The notes under the pieces were generated by a model. That model saw only the letters and a program-made list of their open reading frames with translations, had not been told where the DNA came from and made no database searches. Shown in pieces: positions 20,705 through 30,588 of a stretch of DNA of 64,000 nucleotides. Location: positions 627,501 to 691,500 of the forward strand of contig NZ_CP072348.1 of assembly GCF_018127925.1 (NCBI RefSeq). The letters are read 5' to 3'. This DNA is from Prevotella melaninogenica. Its GTDB lineage: Bacteria > Bacteroidota > Bacteroidia > Bacteroidales > Bacteroidaceae. The position numbers and the translations under genes were made by a program. Numbering within the stretch: the stretch's first letter is position 1; each line of letters opens with the position of its first letter.

Positions 20705-21616
20705 TTGAAAAACAAAACATTAATAGTCATCACTGGCCCAACAGGCATTGGCAAGACAGAAGCCACTCTCCGTATTGCAGAGCATTTTAATGTACCTGTT
20801 ATCAATGCTGACTCCCGACAAATATTCTCTGAGATTCCTATAGGAACAGCAGCACCAACGGCAGAACAGCAGCTGCGTGTACAACACTATTTTGTTGGTA
20901 ATCATCATTTAGAAGATTACTATTCTGCAAGTCTATACGAACAAGATGTACTTTATATTATTAACAGCCAGCACACACCTATCTCGTTACTCTCAGGTGG
21001 TTCAATGATGTATATTGACGCTGTATGTAATGGTATTGATGATATCCCGACGATTCTTCCTGAAATACGAGAGAAAATGATGAAACGCTTAGAAGCAGAG
21101 GGATTAGAACAGATGTGTAATCTGTTACGAGAACTGGACCCTGAGCACTGGAAGATAGTTGACAGGAATAATCCACGTCGTGTTATCCATGCCCTTGAGA
21201 TATGTATCCAAACTGGAAAAACATATACATCTTTCCGTTCCAATACTATTAAAGAGCGTCCTTTTAATATCATCAAGGTTGGATTAAACCGTGATAGAGA
21301 CGAACTCTATAATAGAATCAATCAGCGAGTATTAGACATGATTGAAGAGGGAATGATAGAAGAAGCACTACAAGTTTATCCTAAGCGAACTCTGAATTCA
21401 CTCAACACGGTTGGATATAAGGAGCTATTTGAATACCTTGATGGCTTAACAACACTTGATGAAGCCATATTTAAAATACAGAGTAATACTCGAAGATACG
21501 CTCGCAAACAGCTCACATGGTATAAAAAAGATACCGCTTTTCAATGGTTTAATCCCGATAACATTGAAGAAATCTTAAATTATGTCCATACAATGATATC
21601 AAATACAAGTAAATAA
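20705..21616 (+). CDS. miaA: tRNA dimethylallyltransferase
   Basis: A 303-residue enzyme that prenylates A37 of tRNAs reading UNN codons. P-loop GPTGIGKT at 11-18, the DMAPP/substrate motif NADSRQ, GTAAP, LSGGSMMY and the tRNA-contacting segment NTRRYARKQLTWYK near the C-terminus. The reading frame has no ATG before the P-loop and a stop codon lies just upstream, so TTG at 20705 is the likely start. Sits 114 bp downstream of lpxA. Confidence 0.93.
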   Translation: MKNKTLIVITGPTGIGKTEATLRIAEHFNVPVINADSRQIFSEIPIGTAAPTAEQQLRVQHYFVGNHHLEDYYSASLYEQDVLYIINSQHTPISLLSGGSMMYIDAVCNGIDDIPTILPEIREKMMKRLEAEGLEQMCNLLRELDPEHWKIVDRNNPRRVIHALEICIQTGKTYTSFRSNTIKERPFNIIKVGLNRDRDELYNRINQRVLDMIEEGMIEEALQVYPKRTLNSLNTVGYKELFEYLDGLTTLDEAIFKIQSNTRRYARKQLTWYKKDTAFQWFNPDNIEEILNYVHTMISNTSK

Positions 21617-21617
21617 G

Positions 21618-21625
21618 TACTTTTG
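21618..21625 (+). promoter_or_regulatory. Bacteroidota -7 box for the PBP gene
   Basis: TACTTTTG (TAnnTTTG) directly after the miaA stop, about 70 bp before the PBP start. Confidence 0.5.
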
Positions 21626-21693
21626 TATTAAACGTATTATAGCAATATTATAAACATAGGCAAGTAGCTTTAAAACTTGAAGATTGTCAATCA

Positions 21694-24219
21694 ATGATAA
21701 AGAAAATATTTAAATTCATTAGAAGTATATTCCGAGGAATTTTCAATTTCTTCCCATGGTACGCAAAACTGTATAAAGGTCGTGCTTGGTACACGAAGAT
21801 GGCTGTCGGAACAGTATCTTTCTTTGTAGCTATCTTCCTCTATTTAGGAATGGTAGACATTAACTTCCTTTGGCTCTTTGGCAAGTCACCAGGTTTTATT
21901 GATATAAAAACTCCTCCAACCTATGCTGCATCAGAGATTTATAGTGCAGACTCTGTCCTCATTGGTAGATTCTATAAAGAGAATCGTACACCAGTAAAGT
22001 ATGAGGAGGTAACCCCTGCCTTCTGGAATGCACTCATCAGCACAGAGGACGAGCGCTTCTATAGCCATAATGGTATAGACTTTATGGGTATCGGTGGTGC
22101 TATCAAGGATGCCGTAACAGGTAGTGGAGGTCGCGGTGCATCAACCATCACACAGCAGTTGGCGAAGAATATGTTCCGTGTTCGTACGCAATATTCTTCA
22201 GGTCTATTGGGTCATGTACCGGGCTTGCGAATGCTCATTATGAAGAGTAAAGAATGGATTATTGCTGTGAAGTTAGAGTTAATCTATTCAAAGAAAGAAA
22301 TTCTGACAATGTATGCCAACACCGTTGACTTTGGCAACAATTCCTTTGGTGTAAAGACAGCTGCTAAGACTTATTTTAATACAAGTCCTTCAAAGTTATC
22401 TATTGATCAAGCTGCAACGTTAGTAGGTATGTTGAAAGCTACTACTTATTATAATCCAATCTTGCACCCAAAGAATTCTATTCGTCGTCGTAACACCGTG
22501 CTGTATAATATGGTTACACATAATGTATTACCACATGATGAGTACGCACTATACTCTAAGCGACCTATGAAGCTGGATATACACGTGGAAGAAAACTATG
22601 ATGGTCAAGCCCAGTACTTTCGTGAGTATATATCAGAATACTTCAAAGATTGGATGAAAGACAATGGTTATGATCTTTATAGCAGTGGTTTAAAAATCTA
22701 TACCACCATTGACACTCGTATGCAGAAGTATGCTGAGCAAGCTGCAACAAAGCAGATGGAAAAGGTTCAACAGACTTTTGATAACCACTGGCGAGGTATG
22801 CAGCCTTGGCGAGATGCAAAGGGAAATGAGATTCCAGGCTTTATTGAAGGTATTGCTGAACGTCAGCCTTTCTATAAGAAGCTATTACAGAAATACCCTA
22901 ACCAGCCTGATAGCGTTCTCTACTATCTCAACAAACCACATAAGGTGACTCTCTTCGACTATGAAAAGGGGCATATTGAGAAAGAAATGTCATCAATGGA
23001 CTCTATCCGTTATATGGTTAAATTCATGCACTGTGCTATGGTTGCTATGGAACCAGAGACTGGTGCGGTAAGAGCTTGGGTGGGTGACATTGATTTCAAA
23101 ACATGGAAATATGATAAGGTTGTTGCACAGCGTCAACCAGGTTCAACCTTCAAACTATTCGTCTACTCAGAGGCATTCAATCAAGGACTGACCCCTTGTG
23201 ATAAACGTCGTGATGAATATATCAGTATGCAGGTTCTCGATAAGAAGACTGGTCAGATGAAGACTTGGACACCACACAATGCCAATGGCAGATTCTCCAA
23301 TGATTCAATCACACTGAAGAGTGCTTTTGCTCGCAGTATAAACTCCATTGCTGTACGCTTAGGACAGGAGATGGGCATAAAGAATATTATCCGTACAGCT
23401 CAGGAGATGGGTATCAAGAGTCCGTTGGATGATGAGCCTTCATTGGCACTCGGTTCAAGCGACGTAAACTTATTAGAATTGGTAAATGCCTATAGTACTG
23501 TAGCAAATGATGGTGAACATCATGTTCCAGTTGTCGTTACACGCATCTTAGATAAAGACGGAAACGAGGTATATGTAGCACCAAAAGACCACGAGAGAGC
23601 ATTACCTTACAAGACAGCATTCCTCATGCAGGAAATGTTGAAGGCTGGTGTGAACGAAGGTGGTGGTACAAGTCAAGCATTACGTCATTATACTTTTGGG
23701 GATACAGACTGGGGAGGAAAGACTGGTACAAGTAATAACCACTCTGATGCTTGGTTTATGGCAGTCAGCCCTAAACTTGTCGTTGGTGCATGGGTTGGTG
23801 GTGAATATCGCTCCATCCACTTCCGTACAGGAGCCTTAGGACAGGGTTCAAAGACTGCACTACCTATCTGTGGAGAGTTTATTTACAGCTTAATGCGCGA
23901 CAAGACTTTCCAAAAGTATCATGCTAAGTGGCAGTTAGATCCAGACGAGGATATCGACCCTTCAATGTACAACTGTCAACCTACAGTAGTTCGGCGTGCT
24001 GCTCCTGATTCTTTGCGTGACTTTACAACAGGACATAGACGTCATCAGGAGGAAGAGGAAGAACCTATCGACGGACACGAAAATACAGACGAGGGTGGCT
24101 TTATATTAGAACCAGCTCCACAACCTACTCCAGAACGGCAGGGCAATAGTTCTAATAATGAATCGCCTCAAATTATAAAGAAGGCGAAGAAGCCACGCAG
24201 TGAAGATATGGAAATTTAA
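21694..24219 (+). CDS. mrcA: Class A penicillin-binding protein (PBP1A type)
   Basis: An 841-residue bifunctional peptidoglycan synthase. Short cytoplasmic N-terminus, one membrane helix at about 36-52, GT51 glycosyltransferase domain (catalytic E118 in STEDERFYSH; GRGASTITQQLAKN at 146-159), then the transpeptidase: S484-x-x-K487 in QPGSTFK, S548-I-N, K676-T-G. The C-terminal 60 residues are low-complexity (E/P/Q-rich) and probably disordered. It polymerises and cross-links glycan strands in the periplasm. A terminator hairpin follows. Confidence 0.95.
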   Translation: MIKKIFKFIRSIFRGIFNFFPWYAKLYKGRAWYTKMAVGTVSFFVAIFLYLGMVDINFLWLFGKSPGFIDIKTPPTYAASEIYSADSVLIGRFYKENRTPVKYEEVTPAFWNALISTEDERFYSHNGIDFMGIGGAIKDAVTGSGGRGASTITQQLAKNMFRVRTQYSSGLLGHVPGLRMLIMKSKEWIIAVKLELIYSKKEILTMYANTVDFGNNSFGVKTAAKTYFNTSPSKLSIDQAATLVGMLKATTYYNPILHPKNSIRRRNTVLYNMVTHNVLPHDEYALYSKRPMKLDIHVEENYDGQAQYFREYISEYFKDWMKDNGYDLYSSGLKIYTTIDTRMQKYAEQAATKQMEKVQQTFDNHWRGMQPWRDAKGNEIPGFIEGIAERQPFYKKLLQKYPNQPDSVLYYLNKPHKVTLFDYEKGHIEKEMSSMDSIRYMVKFMHCAMVAMEPETGAVRAWVGDIDFKTWKYDKVVAQRQPGSTFKLFVYSEAFNQGLTPCDKRRDEYISMQVLDKKTGQMKTWTPHNANGRFSNDSITLKSAFARSINSIAVRLGQEMGIKNIIRTAQEMGIKSPLDDEPSLALGSSDVNLLELVNAYSTVANDGEHHVPVVVTRILDKDGNEVYVAPKDHERALPYKTAFLMQEMLKAGVNEGGGTSQALRHYTFGDTDWGGKTGTSNNHSDAWFMAVSPKLVVGAWVGGEYRSIHFRTGALGQGSKTALPICGEFIYSLMRDKTFQKYHAKWQLDPDEDIDPSMYNCQPTVVRRAAPDSLRDFTTGHRRHQEEEEEPIDGHENTDEGGFILEPAPQPTPERQGNSSNNESPQIIKKAKKPRSEDMEI

Positions 24220-24334
24220 GTAATTCATAATTCTTAAAATGGAACTTATGATTACTTTTGGTTGATAAAGAAATCAGAATACTTTGGTAATTGATTAATA
24301 ACTATCAATTCTCTTCCTCAAACAACAAACTTCT

Positions 24335-24385
24335 ATATATTCACAGAGATTTTTACCTCTGTGAGTATATATGAAGGTTTTTGTT
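24335..24385 (+). terminator. Intrinsic terminator after the PBP gene
   Basis: Stem ATATATTCACAGAG (24335-24348) pairs with CTCTGTGAGTATATAT (24357-24372, one bulge or mismatch), followed by a T-rich stretch. Confidence 0.75.
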
Positions 24386-24515
24386 TTCTCTATAGCCTCT
24401 TGTCAGTAAACTTAACAATAGGTTGTTGTAATTATACAGAAAAGGCGCAAGGCATAAATATAGCTTAGTAGCAAACATAACTACCAACTACAAAGGGAAC
24501 TAAAGCCGCCAATCA

Positions 24516-26291
24516 ATGTCACAAAAGAAGGTAAACATAGACGTAAATACGATTGACTTGGATAATACAGAGTTGCAAAAAGCACTTCAGATTATTCAGT
24601 TTACAAACAATTCCCTATTCCTCACTGGAAAAGCAGGAACAGGAAAGTCTACATTTCTACGTTACATTGCTGCAACAACAAAGAAAAAACATATTATTCT
24701 TGCACCCACAGGCATAGCTGCTATCAATGCAGGTGGTAGTACCCTGCATAGCTTCTTCAAACTTCCATTCTATCCTCTTGTCCCAACTGACAAGCGTTAT
24801 TCTGCTCGTAATCTACGCAGCACAATGAAATACAATGGTGACAAGTGTAAACTTTTGCGGGAAGTCGAACTAATCATTATTGATGAGATTAGTATGGTTA
24901 GAGCTGACATCATTGACTTCATCGACAAAGTACTGCGCATATACAATCGTAATATGCGCGAGCCATTCGGTGGGAAACAGCTTCTCTTGGTAGGCGACAT
25001 TTATCAATTAGAACCAGTTCTAAAGGAAGAGGATCGTCGACTCTTACAACCCTATTACCCAAGTAGCTACTTCTTTGATGCAAAGGTGTTCCAGGATTAT
25101 CCACTTGTGAGTATTGAACTCAATAAAGTCTACCGTCAAAACGACCCTCACTTTATTTCCATTCTTGACCATATCCGTACTAATCAGGTCACTGACACTG
25201 ATTTCAACCATATCAATGAACATGTTGGTGCAAGTTTGGAGAATACAAACAAGCCAGAAGGAGATCTCACCATTACCCTATCGACTAAGCGAGATACAGT
25301 AGACTGGATAAACAACGAAGGACTTGATAGCCTTGATGGAGACCCTGTGATGTTCTTAGGTGAAATCAAAGGAGAGTTTCCTGAGAGTAGCCTCCCTACT
25401 CCTATTGAGTTAAACCTCAAGGTGGGAGCACATATCATGTTTATCAAAAATGACATTGAGAAGCAATGGGTTAATGGAACCTTAGGTATTATTATCGGTA
25501 TTGATGAGGAAGCAGGAATCCTCTATGTTCATACAGAAGAGGGAGATGACTTACAGGTGCAACGTGAGATGTGGGAGAATATAAGATACCGATTCAATGA
25601 GGAAGAGCAACGAATTGAAGAGGAACAAATAGGTACTTATATACAATTCCCCATCAAGTTGGCTTGGGCTATTACTGTACATAAGAGTCAAGGACTGACA
25701 TTCAAGAATGTAAATATTGATTTCACAGGCGGTGTCTTTGCCGGTGGCCAGGCATATGTTGCTTTATCACGCTGTACAAGTCTTGAAGGTATTACACTCA
25801 AGGAACCACTGCGGAGAAATGAGGTCTTTGTAAGAAGTGAGGTAACACATTTTGCCAGACACTACAACGATAATAATATTATATCGACAGTACTCAAACA
25901 AAGCAAGGCTGATAAAGAATACTACGATGCTATATGTGCTTTTGATAAGGGAGACTTTGATGCTTCCCTACGTAGCTTTTTTCTTGCTATTCATAGCCGT
26001 TATGATATTGAACGACCAGCAGCTAAGCGATTTATCAGACGGAAACTGGACCTCATTAACCAGCTACGTCATGAAAATGAGGAACTTAAGCGACAACAAG
26101 ATAAGAAGAATGAGTATCTCAAAGAGCTGTCAGTAGAATATGTTATGATGGGTAAAGAGTGCGAGCGTGAAGAAATGAATGAGGCAGCTATTGCCAATTA
26201 TGAGAAGGCTATTGCACTCTATCCTGATAATCCAACAGCACAGAAAAGATTGAAGAAATTAAAACCTTCAACCGAAAAAGATAATAAATAA
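24516..26291 (+). CDS. Pif1/RecD-like superfamily 1B helicase with C-terminal TPR
   Basis: A 591-residue ATPase. Walker A GKAGTGKST at 38-46, motif Ia region APTGIAAINAGGSTLHSFF, DEISM Walker B (about 120-125), GDIYQLEP and the C-terminal HKSQGLTF motif place it among Pif1/RecD2-like DNA helicases. After about residue 440 there is a coiled-coil stretch and a TPR-type repeat (AAIANYEKAIALYPDNPTAQ). The TPR could bind a partner protein. Role is probably genome maintenance. Its stop overlaps the next start (TAATG), so the two genes are coupled. Confidence 0.88.
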   Translation: MSQKKVNIDVNTIDLDNTELQKALQIIQFTNNSLFLTGKAGTGKSTFLRYIAATTKKKHIILAPTGIAAINAGGSTLHSFFKLPFYPLVPTDKRYSARNLRSTMKYNGDKCKLLREVELIIIDEISMVRADIIDFIDKVLRIYNRNMREPFGGKQLLLVGDIYQLEPVLKEEDRRLLQPYYPSSYFFDAKVFQDYPLVSIELNKVYRQNDPHFISILDHIRTNQVTDTDFNHINEHVGASLENTNKPEGDLTITLSTKRDTVDWINNEGLDSLDGDPVMFLGEIKGEFPESSLPTPIELNLKVGAHIMFIKNDIEKQWVNGTLGIIIGIDEEAGILYVHTEEGDDLQVQREMWENIRYRFNEEEQRIEEEQIGTYIQFPIKLAWAITVHKSQGLTFKNVNIDFTGGVFAGGQAYVALSRCTSLEGITLKEPLRRNEVFVRSEVTHFARHYNDNNIISTVLKQSKADKEYYDAICAFDKGDFDASLRSFFLAIHSRYDIERPAAKRFIRRKLDLINQLRHENEELKRQQDKKNEYLKELSVEYVMMGKECEREEMNEAAIANYEKAIALYPDNPTAQKRLKKLKPSTEKDNK

Positions 26292-26824
26292 TGGAAAAGA
26301 AAAAGAGTCTTTCAAAAATTATAGCAACAATCGTTTTTGGTATTGTTTTCATCATTATTACTATTGTATCTTGTAATCAAAGCAAAACAATAGAAGGCAG
26401 TAACAATGGAGATACTGTTGCCGCAAAGGAGTTTACACCACATGTTGAGAATGGTAAACTAAATATTGATTTACAGAGTATTACCTCTATTCGCTTTCCT
26501 AAGTATAAGACAACAAAAGCAATACCTTTTATACCCGACTCTGTTAGTTTAGCGGCTGATGAAGAATCGGTAGAAAGTGGCAACTATTCAGCAATACTAC
26601 TTCTTGATACGATTCCAAGTAAGGAATTTTATCAGAAAATAGACCTTGCAGCACAGCATGATACGTGTTGGGATATTAACAAATTTGCTTATACTTACGA
26701 AAGAAAAGATAAAGCTGGAGGTGTGTATAAAGTCGTATTTAGTAAAGGTGGACAGCAGATATTTGTCACTCATCTGAATAAAGACATGATAAAAAATACG
26801 AATCAAAAGAAGCCGAACAAATAA
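26291..26824 (+). CDS. Lipoprotein of unknown function
   Basis: A 177-residue protein with a basic start, a long hydrophobic segment (residues 10-27) and a lipobox ending C28 (TIVSC). The mature part is soluble with no family I recognise. The ATG overlaps the helicase stop codon by one base, so translation is coupled. Ends before a bidirectional terminator shared with ferritin. Confidence 0.7.
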   Translation: MEKKKSLSKIIATIVFGIVFIIITIVSCNQSKTIEGSNNGDTVAAKEFTPHVENGKLNIDLQSITSIRFPKYKTTKAIPFIPDSVSLAADEESVESGNYSAILLLDTIPSKEFYQKIDLAAQHDTCWDINKFAYTYERKDKAGGVYKVVFSKGGQQIFVTHLNKDMIKNTNQKKPNK

Positions 26825-26877
26825 ACATCACAATAATTCTGAATTAAGTATAGCTTCTAATAGGTTTAATAAAACGC

Positions 26878-26922
26878 ATAAAAAAAGTGTCAAAGCAAGT
26901 AGCTTTGACACTTTTTTATATC
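26878..26922. terminator. Bidirectional terminator between lipoprotein and ferritin genes
   Basis: A 16-bp perfect stem AAAAAAGTGTCAAAGC (26881-26896) with GCTTTGACACTTTTTT (26902-26917), with A- and T-tracts on both sides; it serves the two convergent genes. Confidence 0.9.
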
Positions 26923-26933
26923 CTTTTTAAGTC

Positions 26934-27419
26934 TTAACGAGCCTGCTCAAGCTTGCTATCAATATGTGCAATAGCATGGCTTTCCAAGTGAGCGAATGAA
27001 TCGAGAATATCCTTAACATTCTTCTCTTCCTCTACTTGCTCATCAATATACTTTGCAATGAAGTTCTGTGATGCGCGGTCCTTCTCCTCATCAGCAACAT
27101 CTGCCAACTTGTTGATAAGTTCTGTAACCTTCTGCTCATGCGCAAAAGTATCAACAAAAGCCTCCTTAGCGTCTGTCCAACTTGTCTTAACGGCATCGAT
27201 ACTGGTAAGAATAACCTCACCACCACGATGAAGAACAAACTGAGCCATATCCATTGCGTGCTGTCTCTCCTCTTCTGCCTGCTTGTACATCCAGCCAGAG
27301 AAACCCTTCCAGCCTTCCTTACGGAACCAGCATGACATCTGTAAATAGAGATTTGATGACCACATTTCTGCCGCAATCTGCGCATTGAACGCATCCTGCA
27401 TCTTCTTTGATATATTCAT
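26934..27419 (-). CDS. ftnA: Ferritin
   Basis: A 161-residue non-haem ferritin. Four-helix bundle with the ferroxidase ligands visible as E18 (QIAAEMWSSNLYL), then EEERQHAMDMAQFVLHRGGEV and the later EKDRASQNFIAKYIDEQVEEE. Oxidises Fe(II) and stores iron in a 24-mer shell in the cytoplasm. A well-formed promoter lies about 66 bp upstream. Confidence 0.95.
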   Translation of the reverse strand: MNISKKMQDAFNAQIAAEMWSSNLYLQMSCWFRKEGWKGFSGWMYKQAEEERQHAMDMAQFVLHRGGEVILTSIDAVKTSWTDAKEAFVDTFAHEQKVTELINKLADVADEEKDRASQNFIAKYIDEQVEEEKNVKDILDSFAHLESHAIAHIDSKLEQAR

Positions 27420-27484
27420 TTCTTATTCTTTTTAATTAGCAATTAATTACTTACTTTGTTAGTCACTAATAATAATTCCGACTG

Positions 27485-27516
27485 CAAAATTACAACATTA
27501 TTATTATTTTTCCAAA
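27485..27516 (-). promoter_or_regulatory. Ferritin promoter
   Basis: On the minus strand: TTTG (27513-27516), 20-bp spacer, TAATTTTG (27485-27492). Full Bacteroidota -33/-7 match. Confidence 0.75.
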
Positions 27517-27605
27517 TTATCAGCCAAAAAATATGATTTTTCACATGCTTATTAAACTCATATCACACATCTATTTTATCATCCCAGCTATATTTATACT
27601 CCTTT

Positions 27606-27662
27606 TTAGATGATGTGTTATTGCCCCGCACATGTCGTGCTAATGGTAAACACCAATGGTGC
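27606..27662. repeat. Palindrome array B, 22-bp period
   Basis: Cores GCACATGTCGTGC at 27628-27640 and ACACCAATGGTGC at 27650-27662, exactly 22 bp apart. A decayed half-unit (GATGTGT) lies in the same register at 27606-27618. Confidence 0.75.
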
Positions 27663-27773
27663 TGGGCACTAATTAAGTTGCTATATATAGCTATGAAAAA
27701 GTGTATCTTATATTATTAGGAATATGGTTTACACCCAAACAGAAAGACAAACGTATTTCATCGTGCTTTTATA

Positions 27774-27831
27774 TATCAAAAAAATTTGCATCAAAGCGGT
27801 TACTAAAAGTAAACCCAAACTTTGATACAAA
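27774..27831 (-). terminator. Intrinsic terminator after ilvE
   Basis: Stem CTTTGATaCAAA (27820-27831) / TTTGcATCAAAG (27785-27796) with inner GGTT-AACC pairing, followed on the minus strand by a run of seven T. Confidence 0.75.
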
Positions 27832-27882
27832 TCTTTGTTTTCTATACTTATCTTTATAAACGTATTCTCGTTCTACAAAATA

Positions 27883-28899
27883 TTATTCAATTACTACAGT
27901 TGTCCAACCATGCTTGTCTTCTATCGTGCCATACTGAATACCACGGAGGGTTTCATAAAGCTTGGTAGACCATGGTCCTGGTTTGTCACCAAAACAATAA
28001 ACCTTACCCGTCTCCATATCATCAAGATGTGATATCGGAGAGATAACTGCTGCTGTACCACAAGCACCAGCTTCTTCAAAGCTATCCAATTCATCTTCTG
28101 AGATAGGACGACGCTCTATCTTCATTCCAAGGTCTTCAGCAATCTGCATCAGACTCTTGTTCGTTATAGATGGCAAGATAGAACTTGACTTAGGAGTAAC
28201 GTAAGTATCATCCTTGATACCAAAGAAGTTGGCTGCACCACACTCATCAACATACTTCTTCTCCTTTGCATCCAAATAGAATTCTGATGCATAACCTTGC
28301 TCATGTGCACGACGATTTGCTCTAAGTGATGCAGCATAGTTACCACCAACCTTATACATACCAGTTCCCAATGGAGCAGCACGGTCAACATCACGAACAA
28401 TAACATAAGGATTAGCACAGAAGCCACCCTTAAAGTAAGGACCAACAGGGGTGACAAAGATTAAGAAGCAATATTCCTCTGCTGGACGAACACCCACCTG
28501 AGCAGATGTACCAATTAACAATGGACGAATATAGAGTGAAGCACCACTCTCGTAAGGTGGGATATATTCTTGATTAAGACGAACAACTTTTTTAACCATT
28601 TCTGCAAACAACTCTGTTGGTACTTCTGGCATTACAATACCACGACTTGTATTCTGCAAACGTTTTGCATTTTCTTCTACACGAAAAACACGTACTTTAC
28701 CATCTGGACAACGATATGCCTTCAATCCCTCAAAAGCCTCTTGACCATAGTGAAGACAAGTTGCTGCCATGTGAAGTTTAAGATACTCATCTGAACTGAC
28801 TTCTACCTCACCCCACTTTCTATTGCGATAGTAACAGCGAACATTATAATCAGTTGGCATATAGCCAAATGATAAACTTGACCATTCTATATCCTTCAT
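27883..28899 (-). CDS. ilvE: Branched-chain amino-acid aminotransferase
   Basis: A 338-residue fold-type IV PLP enzyme that interconverts Leu/Ile/Val and their keto acids. PLP lysine K183 in GTGMYKVGGNYAAS. Conserved FEGLKAYR, SLYIRPLLIG, PVGPYF and CGTAAVISPI segments. Length fits class II BCATs (about 340-360). Single gene with its own terminator. The keto acids it makes could feed branched acyl-CoA to the Ptb-Buk route (inference). Confidence 0.95.
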   Translation of the reverse strand: MKDIEWSSLSFGYMPTDYNVRCYYRNRKWGEVEVSSDEYLKLHMAATCLHYGQEAFEGLKAYRCPDGKVRVFRVEENAKRLQNTSRGIVMPEVPTELFAEMVKKVVRLNQEYIPPYESGASLYIRPLLIGTSAQVGVRPAEEYCFLIFVTPVGPYFKGGFCANPYVIVRDVDRAAPLGTGMYKVGGNYAASLRANRRAHEQGYASEFYLDAKEKKYVDECGAANFFGIKDDTYVTPKSSSILPSITNKSLMQIAEDLGMKIERRPISEDELDSFEEAGACGTAAVISPISHLDDMETGKVYCFGDKPGPWSTKLYETLRGIQYGTIEDKHGWTTVVIE

Positions 28900-29026
28900 A
28901 TTATTTTCGTGTTAAGTTTTTATTCATGACAATTATCTACAAAAGTAAACAAAATATTCTTACCATGCAACCAAATAACAAGTTAATTAAACTTACATTT
29001 CGTTTTCTAAATAAGAAAAAAGAGAG

Positions 29027-29215
29027 TTATTGCTTTTCTAAAAGCTTCTGAATCTCGTTGTCGGTACGCTTAAGCTTTTGTTTACAGAGCTTTACTAACT
29101 CTTGAGCTTCTTTTAATTGGGCAGCCATAGAGTCTATATCAAGTTCTCCACGTTCCATTTTATCTACAATAGCTTCCAATTTATGAACTGCTTCTTCGTA
29201 TTTTATTTCTTTCAT
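29027..29215 (-). CDS. xseB: Exodeoxyribonuclease VII small subunit
   Basis: A 62-residue helical protein with the XseB signature (YEEAVHKLEAIVDKMERGEL, then ending in a K-rich helix). It partners XseA to degrade single-stranded DNA. Starts 40 bp after xseA. Confidence 0.92.
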   Translation of the reverse strand: MKEIKYEEAVHKLEAIVDKMERGELDIDSMAAQLKEAQELVKLCKQKLKRTDNEIQKLLEKQ

Positions 29216-29255
29216 TGCCTTTTTACATTTATAATATATGGAATAATATGCTCTT

Positions 29256-30560
29256 TTAGGATAAACGTTCCACCTTACTCTCTACCTCGCCAGTCTCAAA
29301 ACGTGTTGTTATCGTATCACCTATCTTTAAGTCTTTAGCGTTACGAATTGTCTTACCATTACACAATGTAATACTGTACCCACGCTTTAAGAGTAAAGAA
29401 GGATCAAGTAACCTTGCCCGCTGCTCAAGTATATCGAGTCGATGCTGCTCAACAGACAGCTTATTTTGCAGTGTCAGTAACATACAATTTTGTAACGTGC
29501 TTAAATGAAATTCTGCCTGTTTTATAGCTTCATTCATTCTCATCACCAGCCGTTGGGATAAGCCTTCAAGCCAAGCATCCTGCTTTGTACGAACCACAGA
29601 GAACAATACTGGAATATGTGAACCAATATGTTGAATACGCATTTTCTCAACCTCTAAAGCCTTCTTCACACCATCGATTATTGCAGCTTGTGCGTTTTCT
29701 ACTCTCATCAGCGTTGAAGCAAGATGGTCTATGAGATAAGCAGCAGCAGCAGTTGGCGTCTTCATACGTTGAAACGATACCATATCCAAGATGCTTTCAT
29801 CACGTTCGTGTCCAATACCTGTTATAATTGGTAATGGAAAGTTTGCCACATTCTCAGCAAGATTCAAGGTATCAAAACCGCTAAGGTCGGCTGTTGCGCC
29901 ACCACCACGAATGATAACAACACCATCGAAATCTTCTTCACGACTATTGATTTGATTCAATGCGTTTATTATACTCTGTTCAACAGAGTCGCCCTGCATA
30001 ATAGCAGGAAACAATTCTACGTGGAAATAGAGTCCATAATCATTAGTTTCTAACTGACTACAGAAGTCACCATAACCAGCAGCGGTCTCAGAAGAGATAA
30101 TAGCTATACGCTGAGCAAACATCGGAAGACAAAGTTCTTTTTGCAAATCAAAGACTCCTTCTGCCTTTAATTGACGGATAATCTCTTGCCGCTTACGCAT
30201 CATATCACCCATCGTGTACTCAGGATTGATATCATCAACTATCCAAGAGAAGCCATACTGGGGATGAAATTGAGCATGAACTTGTAACATGACTTTCATT
30301 CCTGCCCGTATTTCCTGACCTGTAATACGAACAAAAGCTGGCTTAATAAGTGTCCAAATGTTGCTCCAACACTTTGCTGAAGCACGTGCTATAGGCACAT
30401 TGCTCCCTGCGTTCTTCTCAATCAACTCCATATAACAGTGTCCACGATTCTCACGAGCCTCAGACAATTCTGCCTCCACCCAATAAGAACGTGACAGGGT
30501 TGTGTTTATAACATCTGTCACAAGACTGTTTAATTCAAATAACGAAAGTGCTTTGGTCAT
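29256..30560 (-). CDS. xseA: Exodeoxyribonuclease VII large subunit
   Basis: A 434-residue protein. OB-fold ssDNA-binding domain (1-105, with VEAELSEARENRGHCYMEL), then the catalytic domain with IAIISSETAAGYGDF, VVIIRGGGATADLSGFD and GIGHERDESILD, and a long coiled-coil region to 400. Processes single-stranded DNA ends. Sits 28 bp downstream of the S8 protease gene and upstream of xseB, so all three are probably one transcript. Confidence 0.95.
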   Translation of the reverse strand: MTKALSLFELNSLVTDVINTTLSRSYWVEAELSEARENRGHCYMELIEKNAGSNVPIARASAKCWSNIWTLIKPAFVRITGQEIRAGMKVMLQVHAQFHPQYGFSWIVDDINPEYTMGDMMRKRQEIIRQLKAEGVFDLQKELCLPMFAQRIAIISSETAAGYGDFCSQLETNDYGLYFHVELFPAIMQGDSVEQSIINALNQINSREEDFDGVVIIRGGGATADLSGFDTLNLAENVANFPLPIITGIGHERDESILDMVSFQRMKTPTAAAAYLIDHLASTLMRVENAQAAIIDGVKKALEVEKMRIQHIGSHIPVLFSVVRTKQDAWLEGLSQRLVMRMNEAIKQAEFHLSTLQNCMLLTLQNKLSVEQHRLDILEQRARLLDPSLLLKRGYSITLCNGKTIRNAKDLKIGDTITTRFETGEVESKVERLS

Positions 30561-30588
30561 CTTTTAGAAATATTTGTTTCAATAACCA

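Larger units (their letters stand above)
27420..27882. other. Intergenic region between ferritin and ilvE
   Basis: Contains the ferritin promoter, palindrome array B (27628-27662) and the ilvE terminator. No gene seen. Confidence 0.6.

Noticed and set aside
27032-27394. A 120-residue frame overlapping ferritin
   Set aside because: Shadow frame of the ferritin gene; low-complexity R/L-rich translation.
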